DNA of 64,000 nt from Diplolepis rosae (Eukaryota > Arthropoda > Insecta > Hymenoptera > Diplolepididae), in contig JAPYXD010000737.1 in NCBI GenBank assembly GCA_030998225.1, positions 248,001 to 312,000 of the forward strand, read 5' to 3'. The translations under genes and the position numbers were made by a program. The notes beneath the pieces are model-generated. The model saw only the letters and a list, made by a program, of their open reading frames with translations. It did not search any database and was not told the DNA's origin. Numbering within the stretch: position 1 is the first letter of the stretch; the number at the start of each line of letters is the position of its first letter. This document shows, one piece after another, positions 33,784-44,360 of the stretch.

Positions 33784-34349
33784 TTTGAAACGATATTATA
33801 CTAAATTTTGATTCATCTTTATCATTTACTCTAACGAATAGTCTCTCAGTGTGTGACAAGACAATACGCGATACGCAAAAATTATCCTTCAAAGAAAGAA
33901 AAAATGCTCCAAACAAATCGACAAACGGTTCGAAAAAACGCCTCGAAAAAATGACACTTCTTTCTCATTTCGAGGCTAGAGTCGCGTGCATGCGAAGCAA
34001 TGTATAGGTCGCGCGGCAAACCAGTATAGTTGTCTCACCTATACCGCATGGGTCGAGACACCATATACCGGTATAGGTCGAACAGCTATACTGTTTTTTC
34101 CGTGCTGTGGTGATGAGTTCAATTGTGAATTAAGTGAAATTTTAATGCTACTAAGAACCCCCTTAAAAAACAGCCAGAAAAGGTCCGGGTAGCTCGGACG
34201 GTTCCCGACTAGCCTTCATGTCGGGAACATAACCAAACCAGTGTGACGTTTCTGGCGGGTTCCTGGTCGGATAGTCCGACTGGTTCCCGGTTACAACTAG
34301 GGCTATCCGTCCGGATCTCGATCAGTTTTCGGGTTCGATTTCCACACGG

Positions 34350-35021
34350 GATTTATAGGAATCGGTCTAAGCATTTTCGAAAAATTAAACCCCTGACTTT
34401 TATTTATGAAAGCAGACAAAAAAGTGTCTTTGAGAATATATATCTCGCGATCTATTGGACCTAAAGGGTTGTTCTTTTAGGAAAATTAAAAATAATTACG
34501 CCTACTTTAGTTCACTTGCAGATTTTCAGACAGAAATTGAAAGAAATGGGATTTTTTGGAACGATGCGTACTTTTTTTATCCTTTTATCTTTTTTAAATT
34601 GCATAGAAGAGCAACAATCCACAGATATGTCATTTTTGGCACATTTTTCAAAAGAATTGCCCAGGTTCGTAACGATCTAAAATTCTTGTAAAAAAAACCG
34701 GATGGTACATACGCGATCCAAAATAAAGCTGTGACGGCCCTCATAATGAATAATTATTTTCTATATTTTACACGATCTCCAAATGTAATATCACCAGGAG
34801 TAGTCGAGTCCGATTCACAAATATTATATTTCCATTTAAAATAGGAATCGTAAGTAGCAGAGCTACACCCAACTTTTGTATATTTTTACTGTAACTTTTG
34901 TCCAGGTACCTTCCACCTCTGTACATACATAGGTCTCGCGCTTTACCCGCAGTACGGTACGCCTGCACTGCAAAGCAATAAAATTAACCGGCCGGGCCTA
35001 GGCCAGGTCAAGACTGAACGT
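34350..35021. other. no recognised gene
   Basis: Mostly A+T-rich. Ends in a GC patch (CCGGCCGGGCCTAGGCC) near 34989. Nothing assignable. Confidence 0.3.
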
Positions 35022-35271
35022 TGTCACATTCCCAATTTTCTCTTTTTATACTTTTCACTCTTATTCATCGGGAACTATGCAAAATATGAATCAGCCCTTC
35101 TAACTGCAGGGTTGAAGTTAGTGAGTACACGACCTCCGTCCAAGCAAGTCCAGCTTCAAACTTCTCGCCGCGACTCTCCTCGCTCGTCCATTCTTAATAA
35201 ATAAGTTCTTTCTTTTTAACTGTTAAGACTTGGTCTCTATTAATTTACTCACCCCGAATATTAATCCTACA
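35022..35271 (+). mobile_element. possible solo LTR
   Basis: A 250-bp unit begins TGTCACATTCCC and ends ATTAATCCTACA, i.e. TG...CA termini. It has a TATA-like TTTTTATACTT near 35042, an AATAAATAAG polyadenylation-like signal near 35196 and a T-rich tract. The end wording is reminiscent of gypsy- or BEL-type LTRs. The five flanking bases differ on the two sides, and the right end directly abuts the CCCAGG element. A second LTR was not found. Confidence 0.4.
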
Positions 35272-35681
35272 CCCAGGCAGAAATTTACAACCGGCGCAGC
35301 ACCGCGCCAGCACTGCCGGCGGACTTCCAGCGCTGGCATAGTGCTGGCAGTAGATTCTCATGAAGTCTGTCGCGGTGCTGGCAAAGCTTCGAAAGGTAAC
35401 ACCGGCATAGTGCTGACCAGCAGTGCTGCGTTAGCGCTGACCTTCAGTGCTGGCGTGGTGCTGGCGGAACGCCGATAGTTAACAACGGCATAGTGCTGAC
35501 CAGCAGTTCTGCGCTAGCGCTGGCCTTCATTGCTGGTGCGGTGCTGGCACTAGTACAAAATGTCATTCGGCTGGGAGTTGTCTCTTAGTACTGGGGCGGT
35601 ACTGGAAAATCTACCGAAAATCTTTATTGTACTTAAATAAAAAGTACAGGGAAAGTTCGAGTTAAGACTCTAATATTTACT

Positions 35682-35949
35682 GTTTTTAATGGCAACGGAG
35701 GGATATTCGCTTGGAAGGTTAAGTTTACTGTTTTCACAGTAAAAAATCTGTTTTCAAGCTAGAAAATTTTTTCTGAGTAAATTGACAATACTTTTTCGTT
35801 ACACGTACACAGAAAAAAAATCTCAGTAGGTTTGACTACGTTTTAACTTACTTTCCGTAGTTCGAATGTAATTGAACTGCAAGAACATAGGTAAATCAAA
35901 TAAGAGCAGTAATTGAATCGATGAATAGTCTTAGTACATTTCAAAACTT
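35682..35949. mobile_element. 268-bp insertion with 8-bp TATTTACT duplication
   Basis: Copy B at 44700 reads TAATATTTACTTTCAAGCAG without interruption. Here the same sequence is split, with TATTTACT present on both sides (35674-35681 and 35950-35957). The insert has no clear TIR and no coding. An 8-bp duplication suits hAT- or P-type elements, but the ends are too diverged to classify. Confidence 0.65.
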
Positions 35950-35957
35950 TATTTACT

Positions 35958-36118
35958 TTCAAGCAGACTCTAACTTACTATTTTTAAAACTTACCTACAA
36001 ACACACCTTCCCCTCTACACTACACAAACGCTCGTATAGGTAGTATTAAAAATTATTCTTAACGCTGCGGGTTCGAACCCTCTCTACTTACAACTAACGC
36101 ATTACTAACCTAACGACG
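35958..36118 (-). repeat. tRNA-Leu-type SINE 3' part within the CCCAGG element
   Basis: On minus, GGGTTCGAACCCGCAGCG is B-box-like and is followed by the shared tail AATAATTTTTAATACTACCT. It matches 44706-44880. The usual A-box half is replaced by LINE sequence beginning near 36125. Confidence 0.55.
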
Positions 36119-36124
36119 CAAACA

Positions 36125-36990
36125 GGCAAGTCCGCCCAAGACGCAGGGCCGCGGGTGTAGGCCCCGATGCGATTTCTACTGGCCCCCATTGTTGCCGCGC
36201 TCTGCACACCCACCGAGCTCCCTCGTCTTCATCACCAGGGTGACGAATGACTCGATAAGCATCCATATCTGTTCAGACTGGAGCATGAGAGAGACCATCG
36301 TGTCAGGAGTGAGTTGTGCGCCCACTGCCCGACCGACAGCCTCCCTTTCCGCGCCCCACCTGGCACAGACAAAGAGTGTGTGCTCTGCATTTTCCACAAG
36401 GGAACCACAGTAGCGACACGACTCATCGTCTCTTTTCTTGAAGCGCTTCAGGTACGCATTAAAGCAACCATGGCCCGAAAGCGCTTGCGCCAGGTAAAAG
36501 CCGACTTGACTGTGCTTTTTATCCAGTCAGGTGGCGAGCTCCGGGATCAGACGGTGTGTCCATCCCCCGGTTGGGTCACCATGCCATCTCGTCTGCCATT
36601 TCTCGACGAGTCTGCGCCTTCCATCCTTGCGGAAGGCCTCCTTCGCGCGAGCGATTTCCTGCAGGTTTTTTAAGCAGGTGAGCTCCTTACGGAGCTGAAA
36701 GGTCTCTTTCCTTTCCTCCGCCAATAAATCTGTTGGTGGGACGCTCGCCAGGACCAGCACCGTGCTCGTCGACACAGTTCGGTATGCTGAGATAATTCTC
36801 ATCACCACACCTCTCTGTGCCGAGAACAGCTTCTTCAGGATAGCATGGTTGTTAAGGGCACTTGTCCAGATCGGAGCTGCATAAAGCAGCTTCGAATTTA
36901 CCACCCTCGCCACCAACCTTCTCTTAGCTTCCCTGGGTCAACCAATGTTGGGCATGAGCCGAGTCAGGGCGACCCCACAACCTTCAACTA
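36125..36990 (-). pseudogene. R1-clade-type LINE ORF2, C-terminal part
   Basis: Minus strand: LTRLMPNIG near 36950, then VNSKLLYAAPIWTSALNNH and RISAYRTVST-like residues (ISAYRTVSTSTVLVL). Next come PTDLLAEERKETFQLR and WQTRWHGDPTGGWTHRLIPE. After a frame change comes CRYCGSLVENAEHTLFVC, a CX2CX8HX4C terminal motif, and the frame ends near 36176. This is the thumb and C-terminal region of an R1/I-type reverse transcriptase. The catalytic domain and endonuclease are absent. There is one stop (after LMPNIG) and one frameshift. There is no poly(A), and the 3' side joins SINE-like sequence. Confidence 0.85.
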
Positions 36991-37581
36991 CTGCAGGGCC
37001 GTGTAAGAAGTGTATAGGTCCCGTGTAATCGGGAATTTTTAGATTTTATCCCAATTTATGATTCTGATTAAAATTTTTAAGATTTTTAATTATTAAATCG
37101 ATTTTCTATAAAATAAAATATTTTTGAAAGAAAGCGATCAAATTTTTGAATTGAAGAACATTACATAATAAAAATATTTATATACATTTTAGAATTATTT
37201 ACTTTTATTATTGTATATTAGTGATACTTTATACAGGTTATGATTCCTTCAATTTTTGTTTTCAAGAGTAAAATCAACGTATGTTCAGAATCTGAAAATT
37301 TTGAGTTTTTTCAATTTCAAAAATATGATGAAACTTTGGAATCAAGAAGATTATCTCATAACGAAATTATGCATTCAAGTTCGCAATAAGTTATTCCAAC
37401 TTATGAAGTACTATTAAAAAAAATAGTACACACGGACTCCCTACTGGGGCAGTACTAATCAGTACCGCGCCAACGCTCGGCGCGGTACTAATGATCAGTA
37501 CTGGCATTGCTCCTCATTTACAACTGGCTCGGTACCATGCCTTTCGCAAGATCCGGCATAAGTCCGACTTTTCCGCCTGGG

Positions 37582-38055
37582 TTATCGACAATATCCATTT
37601 TGCATAATAACAGCTGAAGTAGAGAATTCGTAATCTGGGATCATGCATCACCCAAGTCAAAAAAAGATGAACAGCAGTACTTTAAAAACATTTATCAGAT
37701 CAAAATAAATATGATCATTGATCGACCCCTTTTTGCATTTAAACTATTTTTTTTATATTTAAGCAAATTTGTTAATAATCTCTTTTTCTTATATCAAAAA
37801 ATTATTTTGTTGGTTTTATCGAAACTTTTTATTGATTTAACAATAAAATGTAAGTAATTCAGAGAATTCAACAAAAACATTCGAATGAAACTGCAGCATA
37901 CTTTGGTACAATCATAAAACCAATCGATGGAAAGTTTAACTAATTCAAGCAATAAACTTTGGTTTACTTCAATAGAAATGTTTTTCGATCAGCGAAATTT
38001 TACTTACCATCACACCAATGCGGGCACACAAACGAATATGTAGAATTTAATTGGT
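37582..38055. other. A+T-rich stretch with no recognised gene
   Basis: Nothing assignable between the CCCAGG copy A and the fragment at 38060. Confidence 0.3.
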
Positions 38056-38059
38056 TTTT

Positions 38060-38399
38060 TTTAGAGTACTGCTCATAGCATTACTAACATGTTTGTCGGC
38101 AATGAAAGGCGATAGAAAGGCTTGGCATTACTCAAAAGTTGTTTGTTTGCTAACACTGAACGGTGGCACTGCGCCGGTGCTAATCCAGTGCTGCACCGAT
38201 GCTTGGCAATACACAAATGTTGGTTGTTTGCCAGCACGGAAAGGCAGTACTGCGCCGGTGTTTAGCCAGTGCCGCCCCAGTGGTGTGCCAACCCTTGGCA
38301 CAGTGCTGATCGGCAGCACTGGCATTACTCACGGGTTACAAACGGAACGGTACCGCGCCGGTTGTAAGGATTGGCAGTACACCGATTTTTCCGCCTGGG
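38060..38399. repeat. CCCAGG-family end with ~81-bp tandem units
   Basis: Right end ATTTTTCCGCCTGGG is the family terminus. Upstream are two consecutive ~81-bp units starting CTTGGCATTACTC and CTTGGCAATACAC, sharing ACTGCGCCGGTG and CCAGTGC blocks. The left end is not found. Overlapping ORFs on both strands are products of the repeat. Confidence 0.6.
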
Positions 38400-39629
38400 C
38401 AGGAGCGTTTAAGAAAAAGAAATAAGGTTTCGAGTTAATTCCAGATTTCGTCTCTTTTTTCGCCAATATGACTGGGCTAATAGTACCAAACAGTATCAAA
38501 TTAGTCTCATGTTGACTCTGGCACATTACTAACTTTAATGAGTGACCAGGTGACCTCTATGATTGCACTTACGTGAAATAATTTGAATTATCTTGAAAAT
38601 GTTTTGAAATCATTGAAATCTTGAAAAAATAGTTGAATAATTTTAATAGTTAATAGTTTTCTTTGGTAATCTTATTCATCGGTGCATTTCTGGCTTTATA
38701 ATCGATTATTTAATACACTGAATGAAAATAGTTAAGAAAATTAGGGATTGGAATTAATAGCGTAGAGAAAATATTGGGCTATAATGTTGCATGCGCATGA
38801 GTATGTCACGTGATAGTGCACGTGAGCCGACGCGACGGAGGTCTCCTCAGAATTGATAAAACAACCGGACTGTCCGGTTAGACCGGTGGGCAGTAGGCAA
38901 TGGACAAACGGCTGTTGAAACAAGACCTCGATGTACCCCTTCCAAGGGAACTGACTCTCATTCTTGAGTTTCGCCTATATTGGCATTATTTAAACTCTTC
39001 TTTTAATATAACTTCTGCCTCCCTTCCTTCTTACTTTCTCTTTTGTCTTCTTTCGGGTTTACCTACCCCGCGGGCACTTATCTTCTACCATGTCATTATA
39101 TCGTTATTTCCGACAACGAGCGCATCTCGACAACCCTACCCACACTCCCACTTGTGTACAATTCGTAGTTCATATTTCCTAAAATCATACACTCTGAGAC
39201 AAGAACTCCATTGATCTATAAGAACTCGTTTCCTCAAGAAACCAAGAAGACCTTGAACTATGTAGATTCTTGTTATAACCATTATAGATTCATTTAGTTA
39301 TTCAAGTTTAATGGCCTTACTTTGCATTAGGGATCTTCAATTCTTCAAAAATGATCAATTCTTGAATTGAATCTAAGTTAAATAAAAGAAAATCGATTCA
39401 CCTAAAAATTGAAGAAACAAAAGAATCAGTTCTGCAAGAATCGATATTTTAAAATCGAAATTTTTTTAATGACTGTATTTCCCTTGTATTTATTTATTTA
39501 AAATTTTTCCCGTGTAGAAATTTTAAAAGGAACCTAGTGGGGCCCCGACGAGTATTCCCTATTTCTAGTCAAGCTGTAGTGAAGAAAACTATTCGGGGCC
39601 CTATCGGTAACGCAACGCTTTTGTTGATG
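38400..39629. other. no confirmed feature; CpG-richer patch
   Basis: 38800-38900 contains CACGTG-type E-boxes and ACCGGACTGTCCGGTTAGACCGGT, more CpG than its surroundings. A 104-codon plus frame starts at 38900 (MDKRLLKQDLDVPLPRELTL) but turns into a pyrimidine-rich tract. An LTR or a promoter are both possible, and I can support neither. Confidence 0.3.
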
Positions 39630-39928
39630 CACGGAGAAATTTTCGATAGCAATATATATTTTATTTTATGTTGATAATTTTAAAAAATATTAGGAATATA
39701 GGCAAAATTAAGGTTTAATGGTAATTATTCCTACCGGACTGGAAATTTTTCGCAATCAAAATACTAAAGATTCGAAGAACGATATCACACTTTAGTATAA
39801 GTTATAGTAAAGTTTGATACAATCTATAGTAAATTGTAAATTTCGCTGTTAAAAATTCTCATTATGACACGTTTTTCCCTGAATTGAAACGTAGTTTAGC
39901 AAAAATTGTAAACTTGGGTTTCTCCGTG
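39630..39928. mobile_element. ~299-bp CACGGAGAAA MITE
   Basis: Left end CACGGAGAAATTTTCG, right end (inverted) CACGGAGAAACCCAAG. TA follows the right end while the left flank reads TG. The interior is A+T-rich without coding. It belongs with the CACGG-ended group. Confidence 0.55.
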
Positions 39929-39929
39929 T

Positions 39930-42900
39930 ATTGTTGCGAACATATTTTGCAAAATCTGATATCACTGGATGTGTAATGTGGCCAACTGAGAAGAAGAAAT
40001 TTTTGGCATTAGAAAAGTTCAAATGTTTAAAAATATGAATACTAGAAAATGCTTCAGAATACAGAATTTCAATAAAAAGTGCGATTTTCCAAACAAGACA
40101 CGATAAAAATTCGAAAAAAAGATTTTTTATTGAAAATAATTATCAAATATTCATCAAATGTTATGATTTAAATAATTTTTATTAAAAAATTAAATAAGAA
40201 AGCATTTCAAAGAACAACAAAAATTGGTGCACGGAGAAAAATAGCTGGAGTAATTTTACCCGACTCTGTCGGTTAAACTTGGGATATAAGGACATCTCAA
40301 CATATTTTAAATTATAGTTGAATAAAATGAATTTGATAAATACCTAATTCGCCCAACGTGAATAACAATAAGCATTACATAGTGAATAGTTAAGAATTGA
40401 GTAACACGTGGTCCACGACAAGGCCCGAGGAGATTCAAACGATAGTTGAGTAAAATGAGCATCAGGCGTATTACTTCAACCTGCAGTAGTATGATTCTCT
40501 TTAATAAAAAAAAATTCTCACCTCAAGCTTGCTATTAGGGATCCGATACATACATACATACATAAACATCATACAAATCCATACACATCACTCAGTCGCA
40601 GACAATCATATTCTTAATCACAAATACACTTAACATATAAGTTTACGCATATAAAACTAATAGCTACACTTATATATAGGACGATACGCTTTCGTTGAAT
40701 CACGCACACGCTCGTTTACAATCCTGAGACATAAGATTTGGAACTTTGTTATATAGTGACTGCAAGAATTATTCAGAGCTTGTGGACCAGTGTCGTGACT
40801 AGAATTGTTGAGCCTCACACAAGTAAAAATAAATCAACTTTTTTCATAAATTATTCATAAAATATTTTAAAAAATTAATATAATTATTTAATTAAATATT
40901 ATAATTATGATTTTTGATATATATAATATAATTATTAATTAATTAGTTGAGTTTGAAATTTTTGTCACTGCCTACCTTATCCGATATTAAGCATACATTT
41001 TTATTATAACTACGTAAAAAGTTTAATGAAACTAAATTTTGAAATGTATATTAAAAATTGGATTATTATCAAAAAGTATCTTGTGTAAAAATATTTGAAA
41101 GAAGGTTCTTTTATTTTCTGTGTTGTATCTTTTCAAAATATGGATTTTACAATTGTGAATTCCAAATTATTATTGTGCTTAAGAAATTTATCTGAAACCT
41201 AAATTCTGTGTCGATTTTTTATGTTTTATGTAATACACTTATCAAGACTTTTGTTGTTGAAATTTTCATGAAATCAATTTAATTTAAAAAAATTAAGTGA
41301 AAAAGAAAGAAGTAATTATAAATGAATCAGGAAAAAATTATAAATCAAGAATTTATTAAACTTACATAATCTACACTACCTGTCAAAATTGTGGAACCAC
41401 CTACAAAAATTGTATTAAAAACATGCTCGTCTTTGAAAGCGGATATCTGCGTGAAAAATTAAGTTAGAAATATTTCCAAAAAGGCGTTTGAAAGATTATA
41501 AAATTTTGCGTCGAATAAGCTCTATTTGGAGTATTTTCATTAAATAGAAGCCTAGATAGCGCGTGAGAAATACCGACGTAATTTCCGATTTTGACCAATT
41601 TTCACTTTTAAACTTCAGCTGCCTGCATACTTTAGGGAAGTGATAGGAAAAATTTGAAACTTTACTAAAATAACGCCTAAAGCCTCAGCTATAAATTGAG
41701 CCAAAAACATTTTTAGAAATTCATTAGTTTTCGAGACATGACTTTATTTGTTGAGCGATGCTCGAAAGATTTTTGAAGCAGCGTTTCAGCCGGTCGCTCG
41801 ACTCACGAGAGACTGTCAGGGCACAATAAGCGGTAGGCGCCAAACGGGGCACCACGATTCGGAGAATATTTATTCTTTTTTTAATCTCTTTTTTTAATCT
41901 CAAATACATTTTAATTGTTTCCAAAGTTTCCAAAATTAATAATAATTTTTTACTGCATTACAAAATTTGAATTTAAACAAATTTGAAATAAAATATAATA
42001 TTTGATGAGAAACAAATTTAATTGTTTGAAAAGTATCCTCTGATTGTTACAAATTTTTTATTTTTTAACAGACCAATTATGCTGTTTTTTTTGTGTAAAT
42101 TTATAAAAAAAAAGTTAATTAATTAAAATGTTTTAACTATATTTCTTGATGATACCTACAATTTGTCGCAGAGGTCTATAAAAATATTTTATTTCTAAAT
42201 AAAGAGCCCTTAAATAAAGAAAGGAGATATTAACTATGTAAAAAAATTCTATTTACGAAAACAATTAAAATTTATTTGAGTGACAAGAGATTAAAAAAAG
42301 AATAAATATTCTTCGAATCGTGGTGCCCCGTTTAGCGCCTACCGCCTATTGTGCCCTGATAGTGTCTTGTGAGTCGAGCGACCGGCTGAAACGCTGCTTC
42401 AAAAATCTTTCGAACACCGCTCAACAAATAAAGTCATGTCTCGAAAACTAATGTTATTTTAAAAATGTTTTTGGGCTCATTTAATAGCTGAGGCTTTAGG
42501 CGTTATTTTAGCAAAGTTTCAAATTTTTCCTATCACTTCCCTAAAGTATGCAGGCAGCTGAAGTTTAAAAGTGAAAATTGGTCAAAATCGGAAATTACGT
42601 CGGTATTTCTCACGCGCTATCTAGGCTTCTATTTAATGAAAATACTCCAAATAGAGCTTATTCGACGCAAAATTTTATAATCTTTCAAACGCCTTTTTAA
42701 AAACATGTCTAGCTTAATTTTTCACGGAGATAGCCGCTTTCAAAGACGAGCATGTTTTTAATACAATTTTTATAGGTGGTCCCACAATTTTGACCGATAG
42801 TGTATATAACTAGATTATGTGAAACTTTTAAATAAATTATATAAAGTATCAACATTAACACATATCTTCAATTATATAAACTGTTAGACTAAAACAGAAT

Positions 42901-43300
42901 TTTTATAAAAGTGTTAGATGATAAAAATTACTTTTTTTCACTAAATTGTCTATAGTTTTCATACCTTAAAAGTAACGAAAGATTCAGATGGAATGGGAAT
43001 AAAAATTTTTATTGTAGTCACGTGTGATCGACTTTTGGATAGGACAGAAATTGTGAAAAAATTCATTGACGACTTCAATAATTCCGTACACTTTTTAATG
43101 AAAACTTCTAAAAAATTTGTCGAAATTCTCATTGAATAGTCATATCTGAAAGCCGATGACAATTATTGAAGAAAGTATCGACAACTAAGATTTTCCGTGC
43201 AGAAGCGTTAACTTTAATCTATTAGGATAAAAATAATAACTTCCTACTAAAATAAACTGTAATTGTATTTGTTATGTTTATAATTGGTTTCGATTGACGA
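39930..43300 (+). repeat. family R, copy 2 (split by two insertions)
   Basis: Pieces parallel copy 1: GTGCGATTTTCCAAACAAGA near 40080, AAGAAGTAATTATAAATGAA near 41308, TATAACTAGATTATGTGAAA near 42805 and CTAAAATAAACTGTAATTGT near 43247. A CACGGAGAAAAATAGC end at 40230 and about 1 kb of unmatched sequence, including a (CATA)n run near 40548, interrupt the left part. The foldback element at 41374 interrupts the right part. No coding recognised. Confidence 0.55.
41374..42802. mobile_element. 1.43-kb Tc1/mariner-type foldback element with TA duplication
   Basis: Left end CACTACCTGTCAAAATTGTG and right end (inverted) CACTATCGGTCAAAATTGTG start arms of about 510-560 bp that are nearly identical inverted copies. 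A spacer of roughly 330 bp lies between. TA lies on both sides (41372-41373 and 42803-42804). Family R copy 1 carries the uninterrupted site at 17690. There is no transposase anywhere. Overlapping minus frames are fortuitous. Confidence 0.9.
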
Positions 43301-43338
43301 ATTAACATTTGCTTGTTCCCCACGAGTGAAACACGTTA

Positions 43339-43508
43339 TTTTTCCCAACGTGTCTGGTGACAATTGTACTTTCACCATCTGTTTTGAGATGGGAAAATGG
43401 CCATTTTCATCACTTGTTGGGAAAATAGCAACAGTTGTGAAATCGGCCATTTCCACATCTCAAAACAGACGGTGAAAGTACAATTTTCACTAGACGTGTT
43501 GGGAAAAA
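43339..43508. mobile_element. 170-bp palindromic MITE, TA-flanked
   Basis: Ends TTTTTCCCAAC(G/A)CGT-like are inverted repeats extending about 65 bp, through CTTTCACC.TCTGTTTTGAGATG. TA lies outside (43337-43338 and 43509-43510). Small ORFs on both strands are shadows of the hairpin. Confidence 0.75.
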
Positions 43509-43510
43509 TA

Positions 43511-44360
43511 TATTTTAGTCTTTCATATTTGAAATATTTCTTTGCTACACTACTGGCAATAATACTGATCAGATACATCTGACTTTCAAAGTTTATAATA
43601 CATATATATAGAATTCTTAAGGCTGAGGAGAATAGAATATATCTCCTTATATTTAACGCATCGTGAGATTAGTCAGCAATTAGTAAATAATTAATAAGGT
43701 GGTACACAAAACATGTAAAAACTTAATCAGCTTTCGAACGAGGATTTCCTTGAATCTCAGGTGGAAAAGTTATTTATATATTATACACACATATTTTTAT
43801 AGCACGTGTATGAAATGTGTCACTTTTCGTGCATCTTGAGTTTTTCGAAAATAACCAATTTTAGATCTTACTGCAAAGAATTAATGGCTTATCACTGCGT
43901 TGTTACAATTTTAAATTTCATGCTTGAAAAATTAATTAATTAATTTCAAGAGAATAGAAAATATCAAGCTGGTAATCAGCATTAGAGCTGTACACTATTT
44001 ATTGATATGTAATCGAATTTATTCAGTTAAAATATAATATATGTTATAATGACAATTGAAACCAAGAAAACTGTTTACAAAAAATGAATGTATTTTTTTC
44101 TATACTATTTTTTTTTTCAAACGTGTCTGAATAAGCATGTAATTTAATAATTTATCATATTTTAGTCATGTAATTATAAATGGGTTTCTCATTTTTTAAT
44201 TGTTCTTTGTGAATCAGTCTGAAAAGAAAAAATTCTACACACAGACCAATCTTGGCAGTTGAGAGTTGACCTTTGTCACTGGGCAATGTTGGGATTTCAA
44301 CGGCCCAAAGCAGGGTCAGTATCCGCGTCCTATAGAAGTAGAAAGCGATGGTCTGGCCTA
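43511..44360. other. A+T-rich stretch with no recognised gene
   Basis: Nothing recognised apart from low-complexity runs near 44100. Confidence 0.3.

Larger units (their letters stand above)
32344..34104. mobile_element. 1.76-kb element with CAC(T/G)GAAAAAACAG ends and TATAG arrays
   Basis: Left end CACTGAAAAAACAGTATAGC and right end (inverted) CACGGAAAAAACAGTATAGC match at 19 of 20 positions. Subterminal zones of 100-150 bp at each end hold many ACTATAC, GTATAGGT and TATAC motifs in both orientations. It carries a MITE (32655) and two SINEs (33061 and 33511). No transposase was recognised. It interrupts the short frame at 32256. Confidence 0.75.
31578..34349. mobile_element. 2.8-kb TIR element (CCGTGTGGAAAT ends) with nested insertions
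   Basis: Ends CCGTGTGGAAATTGCC and (inverted) CCGTGTGGAAATCGAA are inverted repeats. Inside each end is a GC-rich subterminal zone with repeated GGGAACCGG/CCGGGT-type motifs (31600-31800 and 34175-34330). The middle includes a short reading frame (32256) and a complete nested element (32344-34104). No target duplication is evident. The design resembles the CCCAGG family but with different sequence. Confidence 0.6.
35272..37581. mobile_element. CCCAGG-family element, copy A (2.3 kb, carries LINE and SINE pieces)
   Basis: Ends CCCAGGCAGAAATTTACAAC and (inverted) CCCAGGCGGAAAAGTCGG. The left subterminal zone (35285-35600) has tandem units around GCATAGTGCTGACCAGCAG and the right zone (37430-37580) GCGCGGTACT-type units. 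The core matches copy B (44361-45680) on both sides but has in addition a 268-bp insertion (35682) and about 0.87 kb of LINE ORF2 (36125-36990). No transposase. Superfamily unknown. Confidence 0.65.

Noticed and set aside
36176..36426. Plus-strand ORFs antisense to the LINE C-terminus
   Set aside because: The minus-strand reading carries the CCHC motif and reverse transcriptase wording. The plus frames are shadows.
38900..39214. 104-codon plus-strand ORF near a CpG-richer patch
   Set aside because: After about 25 residues it translates a pyrimidine-rich tract. No homologous motif recognised.
38783..39290. Possible LTR starting TGTTGCATGCGC
   Set aside because: No convincing CA end, target duplication or polyadenylation-signal arrangement could be fixed.
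43247..43582. Four overlapping ORFs on both strands
   Set aside because: All are translations of the 170-bp palindromic MITE, read in both directions.
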